A DNA stretch of 19,195 bases from Candidatus Micrarchaeaceae archaeon (GTDB lineage Archaea > Micrarchaeota > Micrarchaeia > Micrarchaeales > Micrarchaeaceae): assembly GCA_027310535.1 (NCBI GenBank), contig DAIDAQ010000053.1:1-19195 (forward strand), read 5' to 3'. Numbering within the stretch: position 1 is the stretch's first letter; every line of letters begins with the position of its first letter. The translations under genes were made by a program, and so were the position numbers. The notes under the pieces are model-generated. The model worked only from the letters and a program-made list of their open reading frames with translations. It ran no database searches and was not told the origin of the DNA. Below are positions 14,193 to 19,195 of this stretch, piece after piece.

Positions 14193-14480
14193 TTACGACC
14201 CTATTTCAAGCTTCTTTTTTGTGCGCGTACCAAATACCCTCTCCACTATATAACCACAATCCTTGCACTTGAGCAGCGTCTTTTGCCTTGTTGATATCTT
14301 TTTCTTTGTTGCCTGCCCTTTTACCTTTCCATGATAACCAGAGAGCTTCCTCAGCCTACGCCTGTTACCGAGGTTCATGCCTATGCCGAATCCTGGTCCC
14401 TTCGAATAGAGTTTAATTGTGTGTATTGTGTGCTTGTTGCATTTTGGGCAGTATGCATTTATTTCTTTTGGGACCTTCAT
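14193..14480 (-). CDS. rpl44e: 50S ribosomal protein eL42 (L44e)
   Basis: Zinc-binding large-subunit protein near the ribosomal E site. The 95-residue protein begins MKVPKEINAYCPKC and carries two CxxC pairs, C11/C14 and C72/C75 (CKDC), with a basic middle (GNRRRLRKLSGYHGK). It ends with the family-like VFGTRTKKKLEIG. Start: ATG at 14480. Length and termini fit the family, although the middle is more divergent than in well-known euryarchaeal homologues. It is followed 14 bases later by aIF2-alpha and preceded by the GINS gene with a 57-base gap. Confidence 0.94.
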   Translation of the reverse strand: MKVPKEINAYCPKCNKHTIHTIKLYSKGPGFGIGMNLGNRRRLRKLSGYHGKVKGQATKKKISTRQKTLLKCKDCGYIVERVFGTRTKKKLEIGS

Positions 14481-14537
14481 TGAAATCGACCTACTTGTTT
14501 ATCACACAGTTAGTATGATTGTTTTGGTTTATTATAG

Positions 14538-15020
14538 TTACTCTAGTTTGCACAAGTTATTTGATATAAGAAATTCTTCATCTTTTTTGTTTTGTGTTGT
14601 TATTATCTGATTTTTTGACAGCGGCCCAAGTTCGTTTCCGGATGGTAATATTATTTTTGGTATTTCTTGTGTGACCACCATTTGTGTTTTGTTTGTTTTA
14701 AAGATTTTGTCTTCTTCCAGTACACTTTGCAGGCTGGTGAGTAATGCTTCTTCTTTTGGTGGCAAAGGTTGTGGTGGCTGTTGGTTGTAGGCAAGGTATG
14801 CCATAAGCTTCTGCTTCCTTCTTTCATGGATGTTTGTGAGCAGTCTTTGGGTATTCTCTTGAGTTGTTTTTTGGGATTCTGTTGGTGGTGTTTTGGAGAG
14901 GTATTCTATCACATCATCATAAAATGTTTTGGGTATTTGTTGGAGTTTTGATGATTGCTTCTCTTTTTGCCACACAACCCACACAGTTTCCGAAATTTCC
15001 TCCAAAACACCACCCCACAA
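14538..15020 (-). CDS. Archaeal GINS subunit (Gins51-like)
   Basis: Component of the GINS complex, which joins MCM and Cdc45/RecJ-like protein in the replicative helicase. The 160-residue protein has the A domain first: VWQKEKQSSKLQQIPKTFYD at about 16-35, then a helical region with NIHERRKQKLMAYLAY at about 63-78. A Pro/Gln-rich linker follows (80-88). The short C-terminal B domain shows IPKIILPSGNELGPLSKNQII and LISNNLCKLE. This A-then-B order is that of Gins51/Sld5-like subunits. Start: TTG at 15020. An in-frame stop lies 24 bases upstream and a TATA-like box (15045-15053) puts transcription start beside it, suggesting a leaderless mRNA. PCNA and TFE lie nearby, a common archaeal association. 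The sequence is divergent, so the call rests on pattern. Confidence 0.78.
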   Translation of the reverse strand: MWGGVLEEISETVWVVWQKEKQSSKLQQIPKTFYDDVIEYLSKTPPTESQKTTQENTQRLLTNIHERRKQKLMAYLAYNQQPPQPLPPKEEALLTSLQSVLEEDKIFKTNKTQMVVTQEIPKIILPSGNELGPLSKNQIITTQNKKDEEFLISNNLCKLE

Positions 15021-15044
15021 TTCCTGTATTATTTGGCAGCTCTA

Positions 15045-15053
15045 ATTTAAAAT
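15045..15053 (-). promoter_or_regulatory. TATA box of the GINS-eL42-aIF2alpha-PAC2 unit
   Basis: The minus strand reads aattttaaat, centred about 28 bases upstream of the TTG start of the GINS gene. The spacing supports leaderless initiation at that TTG. Confidence 0.4.
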
Positions 15054-15139
15054 TGTTGGTGTTTGTTGTATGTTGAATGTAGTAGAGTAGTATAATATAC
15101 TAAAACCAACGAATAGTGGAATTGTGGGGTCCTTGTGTG

Positions 15140-15214
15140 TAGCGAGGGGTGGATTTGAACCACCGATCTTTGGGTTATGAGCCCAACGGGCACTCCAGAC
15201 TACCCCACCTCGCT
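15140..15214 (-). tRNA. Initiator tRNA-Met (CAU)
   Basis: On the minus strand, acceptor AGCGAGG pairs with CCTCGCT. The A1:U72 pair and the three G-C pairs in the anticodon stem (TTGGG/CCCAA) are hallmarks of the archaeal initiator. Loop CTCATAA has anticodon CAT (plus-strand ATG at 15177-15179). The T arm is GGTGG-TTCAAAT-CCACC, and the discriminator is A at 15140. It is 75 bases with no intron and no encoded CCA. Confidence 0.95.
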
Positions 15215-15230
15215 TTTATGAACTAGACTG

Positions 15231-15241
15231 TATATATATTA
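15231..15241 (-). promoter_or_regulatory. TATA box of initiator tRNA
   Basis: The minus strand reads aatatatatac, centred about 22 bases upstream of the mature 5' end of the initiator tRNA, consistent with an almost leaderless precursor. Confidence 0.4.
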
Positions 15242-15263
15242 TTTTATTACTTGCGGCTCACAT

Positions 15264-16004
15264 TTATGGTTTATTCTGATCAGAAACCTGGTTGTGGATA
15301 AGCTCCTTTGCCCCTTCCTTACTTATCATCTTGAATTTAGAGTTGCAGACCTTGCATTTGAAGTGATCTTCATAAGCAGCGTCAAAATCAAATATTTGTT
15401 TTGTTTCGTCGTAGCATTTGGAACAAACAAAATAATCATTGCAGTTGTCTTTTATTATTGTGTCATCTTTCTTTATCGATTTTATATATTCAAAAAACGA
15501 CTGAATCTTGGGAACGTTCACATACCATGCGAATGAAAGCCAACCATTGTCATTCTTAGCAACATAATAATTAGTTATTCCATAACCCTGCATTATATTC
15601 AGCATGCTCCGTACAAAGTTTATTTTTATATCCAGAATCTCAGATACCTGCTCTGCGGTTTTTGGTGTTGTTATGGACGTTAGAACGTCTATTGCATTCC
15701 TGCTTACATTCTTCAGAAGATAATCAACAGCAACCACATCATTCATTATGGTATTTATGGCTTCTTTTGCTATTTTTGGCTCAGGTATGTTAAGCTTCTC
15801 GCGTTTCTGTTTTGGTGTCATCCTCTTCTGCTGCTTTACTTGAGCTTTGGCCCTGATAACAGTACTGTTCTTTTTTCTGCTTCCCATATTCTTTTTTTTC
15901 ATAGTTTTGGCATGCCTTCTAATGTGTTTCTTGCCTGTTTTCATTACGGCAATGTATTTTGCAACGTGCCCTCTCTTCTTGGCCTTTTTAGTATTCTTCA
16001 TCAT
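15264..16004 (-). CDS. tfe: Transcription factor E (TFE alpha) with lysine-rich N-terminal extension
   Basis: Homologue of the TFIIE alpha subunit, which helps open the promoter with RNA polymerase, TBP and TFB. The winged-helix domain spans about 85-165 (LTSITTPKTAEQVSEILDI, NYYVAKNDNGWLSFAWYVN). A charged linker and zinc ribbon with C194, C197, C217 and C220 follow, then GAKELIHNQV near the end. Typical archaeal TFE starts close to the winged helix and has about 170-190 residues. Here 246 residues include an N-terminal extension of about 80. In its first 70 residues 28 are Lys or Arg and only one is acidic. Two adjacent ATG codons (16004 and 16001) follow GAAGGTG; the second has the better spacing. 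The only other in-frame start with a complete winged helix is an internal ATG near residue 87. The gene diverges from PCNA. Confidence 0.88.
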   Translation of the reverse strand: MMKNTKKAKKRGHVAKYIAVMKTGKKHIRRHAKTMKKKNMGSRKKNSTVIRAKAQVKQQKRMTPKQKREKLNIPEPKIAKEAINTIMNDVVAVDYLLKNVSRNAIDVLTSITTPKTAEQVSEILDIKINFVRSMLNIMQGYGITNYYVAKNDNGWLSFAWYVNVPKIQSFFEYIKSIKKDDTIIKDNCNDYFVCSKCYDETKQIFDFDAAYEDHFKCKVCNSKFKMISKEGAKELIHNQVSDQNKP

Positions 16005-16059
16005 TACACCTTCAATAACAGAATGCAGAACCTTGCCTTATATCATTATGTAAATTTTC

Positions 16060-16068
16060 ATATTTAAG
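16060..16068 (-). promoter_or_regulatory. TATA box of tfe
   Basis: The minus strand reads cttaaatat, centred about 60 bases upstream of the tfe start. It predicts a leader of about 32 bases that contains the GAAGGTG ribosome-binding site. This promoter lies upstream of the whole lysine-rich extension, so the extension should be transcribed. Confidence 0.4.
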
Positions 16069-16128
16069 ACTTTCTACATCTATACAAAGTAAAGCTAAAG
16101 AAAACCCTTTTATGCTCACTTATTTAGC

Positions 16129-16162
16129 TTTTTTTATCCAATTACTATACTAATAATATAAA
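16129..16162 (+). promoter_or_regulatory. Promoter region of the PCNA gene
   Basis: Two TATA-like stretches, ttttttatcc (about 16129-16138) and aatataaa (16155-16162), precede the gene. The first has the spacing expected for a short leader that carries the GGGGAG ribosome-binding site at 16171-16176. Which is used is not decided. Confidence 0.35.
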
Positions 16163-16179
16163 TTCTTAGTGGGGAGTCA

Positions 16180-16923
16180 ATGTTTGAGATCAAAATAGAC
16201 AATGCAAAATACTGGAAGAATTGTGTTGATGCGATTGACTGCTTGATTGACGAAGGGGCTTTTACAATAGCAAGCGACGGGGTTTCGCTCAAGGCTATGG
16301 ATGCCTCTGGGATCAGTATGGTGTCTTTCTTTATACCAAACAAGGCCTTCTCAAAATACAGCGTAGACAAGGTAGCGACAGTTGGTATAAACTTGGACAA
16401 CATGAGTAAGATACTCAACAGTTCAAGACAAGATGAACAGCTCGTCATGAAGGACGATGGGAACAAGCTTACCATTGAATTTGTAGGACGGAACAGTAGG
16501 AGAAGGTATAAGCTCCCCCTTATAGATGTTAGGAAGAATCCAGAGAAGGAACCATCTGTTGCGTTCGAATCCACTGTCAATGTTAAGGGCGATTCACTTA
16601 AAGAGATACTAAGGGACGCAAACTTGCTTTCATCCTACATCAATTTCAAGACGGATAAAGGAACATTCAAGGTACTCGCAAGGGGTGATGCGGGGGAGCT
16701 GGAAGAGGAGCATATGGACAATGCAGAATTCATAAACAAGCTTGAGGTGTCGAAGGCCTCATCAGCAACATTCAACCTCGAATATCTGACTAAGATAATC
16801 AACCCATGTCCTGCCGATTCGCAGGTCAATCTCTTGCTCAAAACAGAGGAGCCGATAAGGATAGAGTATAGTATCGGCGATGCAAAGGTCTCCTACTATC
16901 TGGCGCCGTACATGGAAAGCTAA
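16180..16923 (+). CDS. pcn: DNA sliding clamp PCNA
   Basis: Homotrimeric clamp that encircles DNA and tethers polymerase, ligase, FEN1 and other replication enzymes. At 247 residues it has normal length. Family features are ASDGVSLKAMDASGISMVSF near the N-terminus, the central loop region (ESTVNVKGDSLKEILRDANL), LKTEEPIRIEYSIGDAKVSYYLAPYME at the C-terminus, and the expected two-domain layout. Start: ATG at 16180, four bases after GGGGAG. It is divergent from tfe, and the GINS gene is about 1.2 kb away on the other strand. Only one PCNA gene is seen in this window. Confidence 0.96.
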   Translation: MFEIKIDNAKYWKNCVDAIDCLIDEGAFTIASDGVSLKAMDASGISMVSFFIPNKAFSKYSVDKVATVGINLDNMSKILNSSRQDEQLVMKDDGNKLTIEFVGRNSRRRYKLPLIDVRKNPEKEPSVAFESTVNVKGDSLKEILRDANLLSSYINFKTDKGTFKVLARGDAGELEEEHMDNAEFINKLEVSKASSATFNLEYLTKIINPCPADSQVNLLLKTEEPIRIEYSIGDAKVSYYLAPYMES

Positions 16924-17266
16924 ACAGATCGTTCCCAGAGGTCTAGAAAGGAGCTTCTGCAGCCCTAAACCTAATAGTGGCCTTTCTGGTTGGAGTTGGT
17001 GGCAGTGACACCGAAGCAAACACAACCGCCCCTATAGCAAGAAATCCTATACTTTTTAGATGCGGGGTTGTGGCGAAGAACGAAGTATTATATAGATATG
17101 TATTCATATAATTCATGAGAAAATGGTAAAAGGGCAAGAATCTTCGGAAACATCAATTCACTTCATAGTATACTGTATATAGAGGAACAAAAGAGGATGT
17201 GATGGAAGAGACGCACAAGTTCAGGCTATACCTGCCACAAAACCTACACCTTCCAGTGGCCTGGGC
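16924..17266. other. Intergenic stretch downstream of PCNA with weak small-ORF candidates
   Basis: No confident gene. A minus-strand ORF (17137 to 16943, about 64 codons) contains a hydrophobic stretch, KSIGFLAIGAVVFASVSL, and a basic tail, RKATIRFRAAEAPF, so a small membrane protein is conceivable. But a strong TATA-like sequence (attatatag, near 17087-17095) falls inside it and no ribosome-binding site is seen. On the plus strand, TATA-like sequences near 17090 and 17176 probably serve the downstream genes. I do not recognise any family here. Confidence 0.25.
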
Positions 17267-17294
17267 ATGTCACATTACCTCCATGAAAGGATAA
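17202..17294 (+). CDS. Possible 30-residue ORF upstream of the DJ-1-like gene
   Basis: A short ORF beginning MEETHKFRLYLPQNL, preceded by GAGG five bases before the ATG. It ends TAA at 17292-17294, a dozen bases before the preferred start of the DJ-1-like gene. It could be a leader peptide with coupled translation or chance. No family recognised. Confidence 0.25.
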   Translation: MEETHKFRLYLPQNLHLPVAWACHITSMKG

Positions 17295-17305
17295 AGTGTG
17301 GTAAG

Positions 17306-17827
17306 ATGAGGTTTCTGGTGCTCATACCTCCGTCGGACTTCAGCGACGAGTCTATGGAGCTCGTTGACCTTTTTTTCAATAAATGGGGTATAGAATATGA
17401 GATCGCCTCGTACACCAGGAACGCCTGCATTGGCAGCCACGGTGGAATAAAGAAGCCAACGTTGCACGCCAATAGCGTTACTGTCTTCGGCTATGACGCG
17501 TTCATGTTGATAGACGGCATTGGTGTAGAAAAATACAAGCTGTACGAATACAGGCCGCTGCTTGACATGGTCTATAGCTTTCATAGCCATAAAAAGGTGG
17601 TGTGGGCTATCGGTAACGCGATAAAGATTGCTGCCCGTGCAAATATCATAAAGGACAAGAAGGTCTCTGTACCACAATCAGCAGACGTGCGCGGTGTTGT
17701 CAACCTGTTTCGTGGCATCCTTTCCACAGAACCATCTGAGGTACAGGGCAACATATGCACTGTTGGTAATCCGTCAAACCTGGAGTTGGTAATGCCCGGG
17801 ATACTTGCGAAGCTGGGTATAAAGTAA
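17306..17827 (+). CDS. DJ-1/PfpI-like domain protein lacking the nucleophile cysteine
   Basis: A 173-residue protein with the class I glutamine amidotransferase-like fold of the DJ-1/PfpI family: MRFLVLIPPSDFSDESMELV (with the conserved early Glu at about 15), a middle segment YDAFMLIDGIGVEKY, and the region VVWAIGNAIKIAARANIIKDKKVSV at about 98-122. In DJ-1/PfpI proteins the latter reads AIC(H)GP and holds the nucleophile Cys; here it is G103, followed by Asn. The protein should therefore lack the usual protease, deglycase or chaperone chemistry, or use another residue. Start: ATG at 17306; an in-frame ATG at 17267 would add 13 residues. It is followed after 5 bases by the RNase P subunit gene, so the two are probably co-transcribed. 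The family call rests on pattern. Confidence 0.68.
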   Translation: MRFLVLIPPSDFSDESMELVDLFFNKWGIEYEIASYTRNACIGSHGGIKKPTLHANSVTVFGYDAFMLIDGIGVEKYKLYEYRPLLDMVYSFHSHKKVVWAIGNAIKIAARANIIKDKKVSVPQSADVRGVVNLFRGILSTEPSEVQGNICTVGNPSNLELVMPGILAKLGIK

Positions 17828-17832
17828 GTACT

Positions 17833-18132
17833 ATGAAAAGCAAACCACTTGTTTTACAGATTGCAAGCGAAAGGGTGGGCATATTGATGTGCTTGGCAAT
17901 GCGGGCCGCAAAGGAGGGTAGCATGCAACTCGCAAAGCGCTATGCAATGCTGGCCAAACGCATCGCAGTTCACTACAATCTTCACGATAAACAGATCAAA
18001 AACTCGATATGCAAAGGCTGCAAAGTGCCTTTGCTGCCAGACCTCACTGCGGTTGTTGTTGTCTCAAGCTCAAAGAGGCAGATAATCTACGCGTGTAAGT
18101 TCTGTGGTCGTGAATCAAAGATTAAGTATTGA
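17833..18132 (+). CDS. rnp4: RNase P protein component 4 (Rpp21/Rpr2-like)
   Basis: Zinc-ribbon protein subunit of archaeal RNase P, which removes 5' leaders from precursor tRNAs. The 99-residue protein has two N-terminal helices (ASERVGILMCLAMRAAKEG, then QLAKRYAMLAKRIAVHYNL), as in Rpp21. The zinc ribbon has C60, C63 (CKGC), C88 and C91 (CKFC), and the family-like ending GRESKIKY. Start: ATG at 17833, five bases after the DJ-1-like stop. Its presence implies a working RNase P despite the nearly leaderless tRNA promoters in this window. The RNA component was not found here. Confidence 0.88.
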   Translation: MKSKPLVLQIASERVGILMCLAMRAAKEGSMQLAKRYAMLAKRIAVHYNLHDKQIKNSICKGCKVPLLPDLTAVVVVSSSKRQIIYACKFCGRESKIKY

Positions 18133-18165
18133 TTATTATAATTTGCCTTATAAAATAAATAGGTG
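18131..18165 (+). promoter_or_regulatory. Promoter and ribosome-binding site of the sequon-rich protein gene
   Basis: TATA-like attattataattt (about 18132-18144) and ttataaaat (18148-18156) are followed by AGGTG at 18161-18165, five bases before the ATG. The first box fits a transcript start just before the AGGTG. Confidence 0.4.
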
Positions 18166-18170
18166 TACCT

Positions 18171-18815
18171 ATGAAGAAAAGCAACTCGTTGCTTATAGTT
18201 GCTATCGTCGGCATTGTTGCAGCTGCAGTATTCGCTTATATAGATTTCAGGAATGTCTCTACCGGCGGCCTTGCTGCCAGCACTACAAGTACTGTCAATA
18301 CAACAACTAGTATAAATCCCGTATACAAGCTCTCTGGGCCAGCCATCAGCAGAGGTGAACTTGAAAATCTCTTTGGCCCTGGCGTTTACGTCTCGACAGG
18401 GAATGAAAATGCGAGTATATACGGTTCCCTGCTCTTCCCGCAGGCAGGCGAGAGCGGTACGAACTCTTCCTTTTTGTCTGGAAACGTATCAGCCTATTGG
18501 TCTGTGTTGTACAACATTACCAGCCCATCTGTCTTTGTCAATAATACCTACATAAGCCCTTTTGTACTCGAGCAGCTGTTCAGGGCAGCCAACCCAAGCT
18601 TTGTTTACTCACAGATGCTTGGTGGCGCGTTAAATGTAACCAACGCAACGCTTGACGGGCTGACTTATTCATATAGGGTATCGTCCATGTTGAACGGCAC
18701 AATTTATGTGGCTGGCTATAAAGGGGATTACGTGGTAACGCTGTATGCCTTTGGAAAAAGTGCAAACCTAGACTCAATAGTAACTACAATATCAAATGAT
18801 CTAACACAGACCTGA
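18171..18815 (+). CDS. Secreted or membrane-anchored sequon-rich protein of unknown function
   Basis: A 214-residue protein with one N-terminal hydrophobic helix (residues 7-24: LLIVAIVGIVAAAVFAYI) after a short basic MKKSN, then a Ser/Thr-rich linker (about 30-48) and an external domain. About ten N-glycosylation sequons (such as NVS, NAS, NSS, NIT, NNT, NVT, NAT, NGT) suggest a glycosylated cell-surface protein. I do not recognise the domain; no catalytic motif is seen. Start: ATG at 18171 with AGGTG five bases before it. It ends 8 bases before the convergent tRNA-Pro gene. It shares its anchored, sequon-rich style with the glycosidase-like protein at 5262, but no sequence similarity is evident. 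Confidence 0.8.
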   Translation: MKKSNSLLIVAIVGIVAAAVFAYIDFRNVSTGGLAASTTSTVNTTTSINPVYKLSGPAISRGELENLFGPGVYVSTGNENASIYGSLLFPQAGESGTNSSFLSGNVSAYWSVLYNITSPSVFVNNTYISPFVLEQLFRAANPSFVYSQMLGGALNVTNATLDGLTYSYRVSSMLNGTIYVAGYKGDYVVTLYAFGKSANLDSIVTTISNDLTQT

Positions 18816-18823
18816 AAGGGAAA

Positions 18824-18896
18824 TGGGGCCGCCGAGATTTGAACTCGGATAGCCAGCGCCCGAGGCTGGTAGTCTGCCAGGTTAGCGTACGGCCCC
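18824..18896 (-). tRNA. tRNA-Pro(CGG)
   Basis: On the minus strand, acceptor GGGGCCG pairs with CGGCCCC (plus-strand 18825-18831 and 18890-18896), with discriminator A. Anticodon stem CCAGC/GCTGG encloses loop CTCGGGC with anticodon CGG (plus-strand CCG at 18860-18862). The T arm contains CCGAG-TTCAAAT-CTCGG. The D arm is poorly paired: CGCT faces GACT or AGAC with at most two good pairs, although A14 and the GG of the D loop are kept. It is 73 bases with no intron and no encoded CCA. Confidence 0.92.
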
Positions 18897-18904
18897 AAAG
18901 CAAG

Positions 18905-18941
18905 CTATAATAAATTGCAGAGCAAGCTTAATAAGTGGTGA
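18905..18941 (+). promoter_or_regulatory. TATA box and ribosome-binding site of the terminal gene
   Basis: TATA-like tataataaat at about 18906-18915 predicts a transcript start near 18937. GGTGA at 18937-18941 lies five bases before the ATG at 18946 (gtgattgtATG). On the other strand, cttattaagc near 18925-18934 may serve tRNA-Pro. Confidence 0.4.
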
Positions 18942-18945
18942 TTGT

Positions 18946-19195
18946 ATGGCCATCATCAGATATGAGCAAGTAAAGGAGGTAATAATTCACGATGCAAACA
19001 AGCTGTCCCTCAAAGAATTTATTATCCACAAGATAATAGGTGGTTCTGGCACGCCATGGGCGTTGTGGTGTGACGGGATCCTGCTAAACATCTTTTGGCC
19101 TGCAGATGCAAAAACATACGATGAGGAAATTGCAGGCGGGAAGATCGTAGTTAACAGGCTGTTCTATGCAGAGATGCATGACTACACTCCTATAC
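18946..19195 (+). CDS. Unrecognised protein, 3' end outside the window
   Basis: An ATG-started ORF remains open to the window end (83 codons seen). It begins MAIIRYEQVKEVIIHDANKL and continues with SLKEFIIHKIIGGSG, TPWALWCDGILLNIFWPAD and FYAEMHDYTPI. It has a GGTGA ribosome-binding site and a well-placed TATA box, so it is very likely a real gene. No signal peptide or membrane helix is visible in the part seen. I do not recognise a family. Confidence 0.75.
   Translation, partial: MAIIRYEQVKEVIIHDANKLSLKEFIIHKIIGGSGTPWALWCDGILLNIFWPADAKTYDEEIAGGKIVVNRLFYAEMHDYTPI

Noticed and set aside
1..19195. CRISPR arrays, insertion sequences, prophage or integrase genes
   Set aside because: No regularly spaced repeats, transposase motifs or phage-like genes were seen on either strand.

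Overview
The window is archaeal. It carries RadA, PCNA, a GINS subunit, the small primase subunit PriS, transcription factor TFE, aIF2-alpha, ribosomal protein eL42 (L44e), membrane LonB, an RNase P Rpp21-type subunit, an initiator tRNA with an A1:U72 pair, and a tRNA-Ser with an intron at 37/38. The long three-unit (epsilon-2 type) tRNA-splicing endonuclease is the best taxonomic clue. That architecture was described from ARMAN lineages, so a Micrarchaeota-like DPANN archaeon is the most likely source (inference from architecture only; no search was possible).

Layout. 1-4900: lonB (+) converges, with a 4-base stop overlap, on a minus-strand pair of a B12-type radical SAM protein and priS. 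4900-8260 is the accessory part: intron-containing tRNA-Ser(UGA), a membrane-anchored glycosidase-like protein with an altered catalytic residue, an ASCH-domain gene broken by one in-frame TGA, tRNA-Lys(CUU), a RibD/DHFR-like gene broken by two frameshifts, a hemerythrin-like protein, and a tRNA-sized inverted repeat. 8259-10646 is a tight minus-strand operon: radA, a cap-less HAD remnant, and the tRNA endonuclease. A structured intergenic element separates radA from a divergent DUF92 membrane protein. 11573-12391 is gene-poor and holds possible relics, then tRNA-Gly(CCC).

12570-16930 is an information-processing cluster. On the minus strand lie TFE, initiator tRNA-Met, GINS, eL42, aIF2-alpha and a PAC2-family protein; PCNA diverges from TFE. 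17202-19195 holds a DJ-1/PfpI-fold protein without the nucleophile cysteine, RNase P Rpp21, a sequon-rich surface protein, tRNA-Pro(CGG), and a partial unrecognised gene running off the end.

Functional ties. The endonuclease should remove the intron of the tRNA-Ser gene seen here, and the RNase P subunit acts on tRNA leaders. Initiator tRNA and aIF2-alpha meet in the same initiation complex. PCNA, GINS and PriS belong to the replisome. No tRNA gene here encodes CCA. No CRISPR array, insertion sequence or obvious prophage was seen, and I found no clearly new multi-gene system. The best leads are single-gene oddities: a lysine-rich extension on TFE, the Glu-to-Gln glycosidase, the interrupted ASCH gene, and the two structured intergenic elements.
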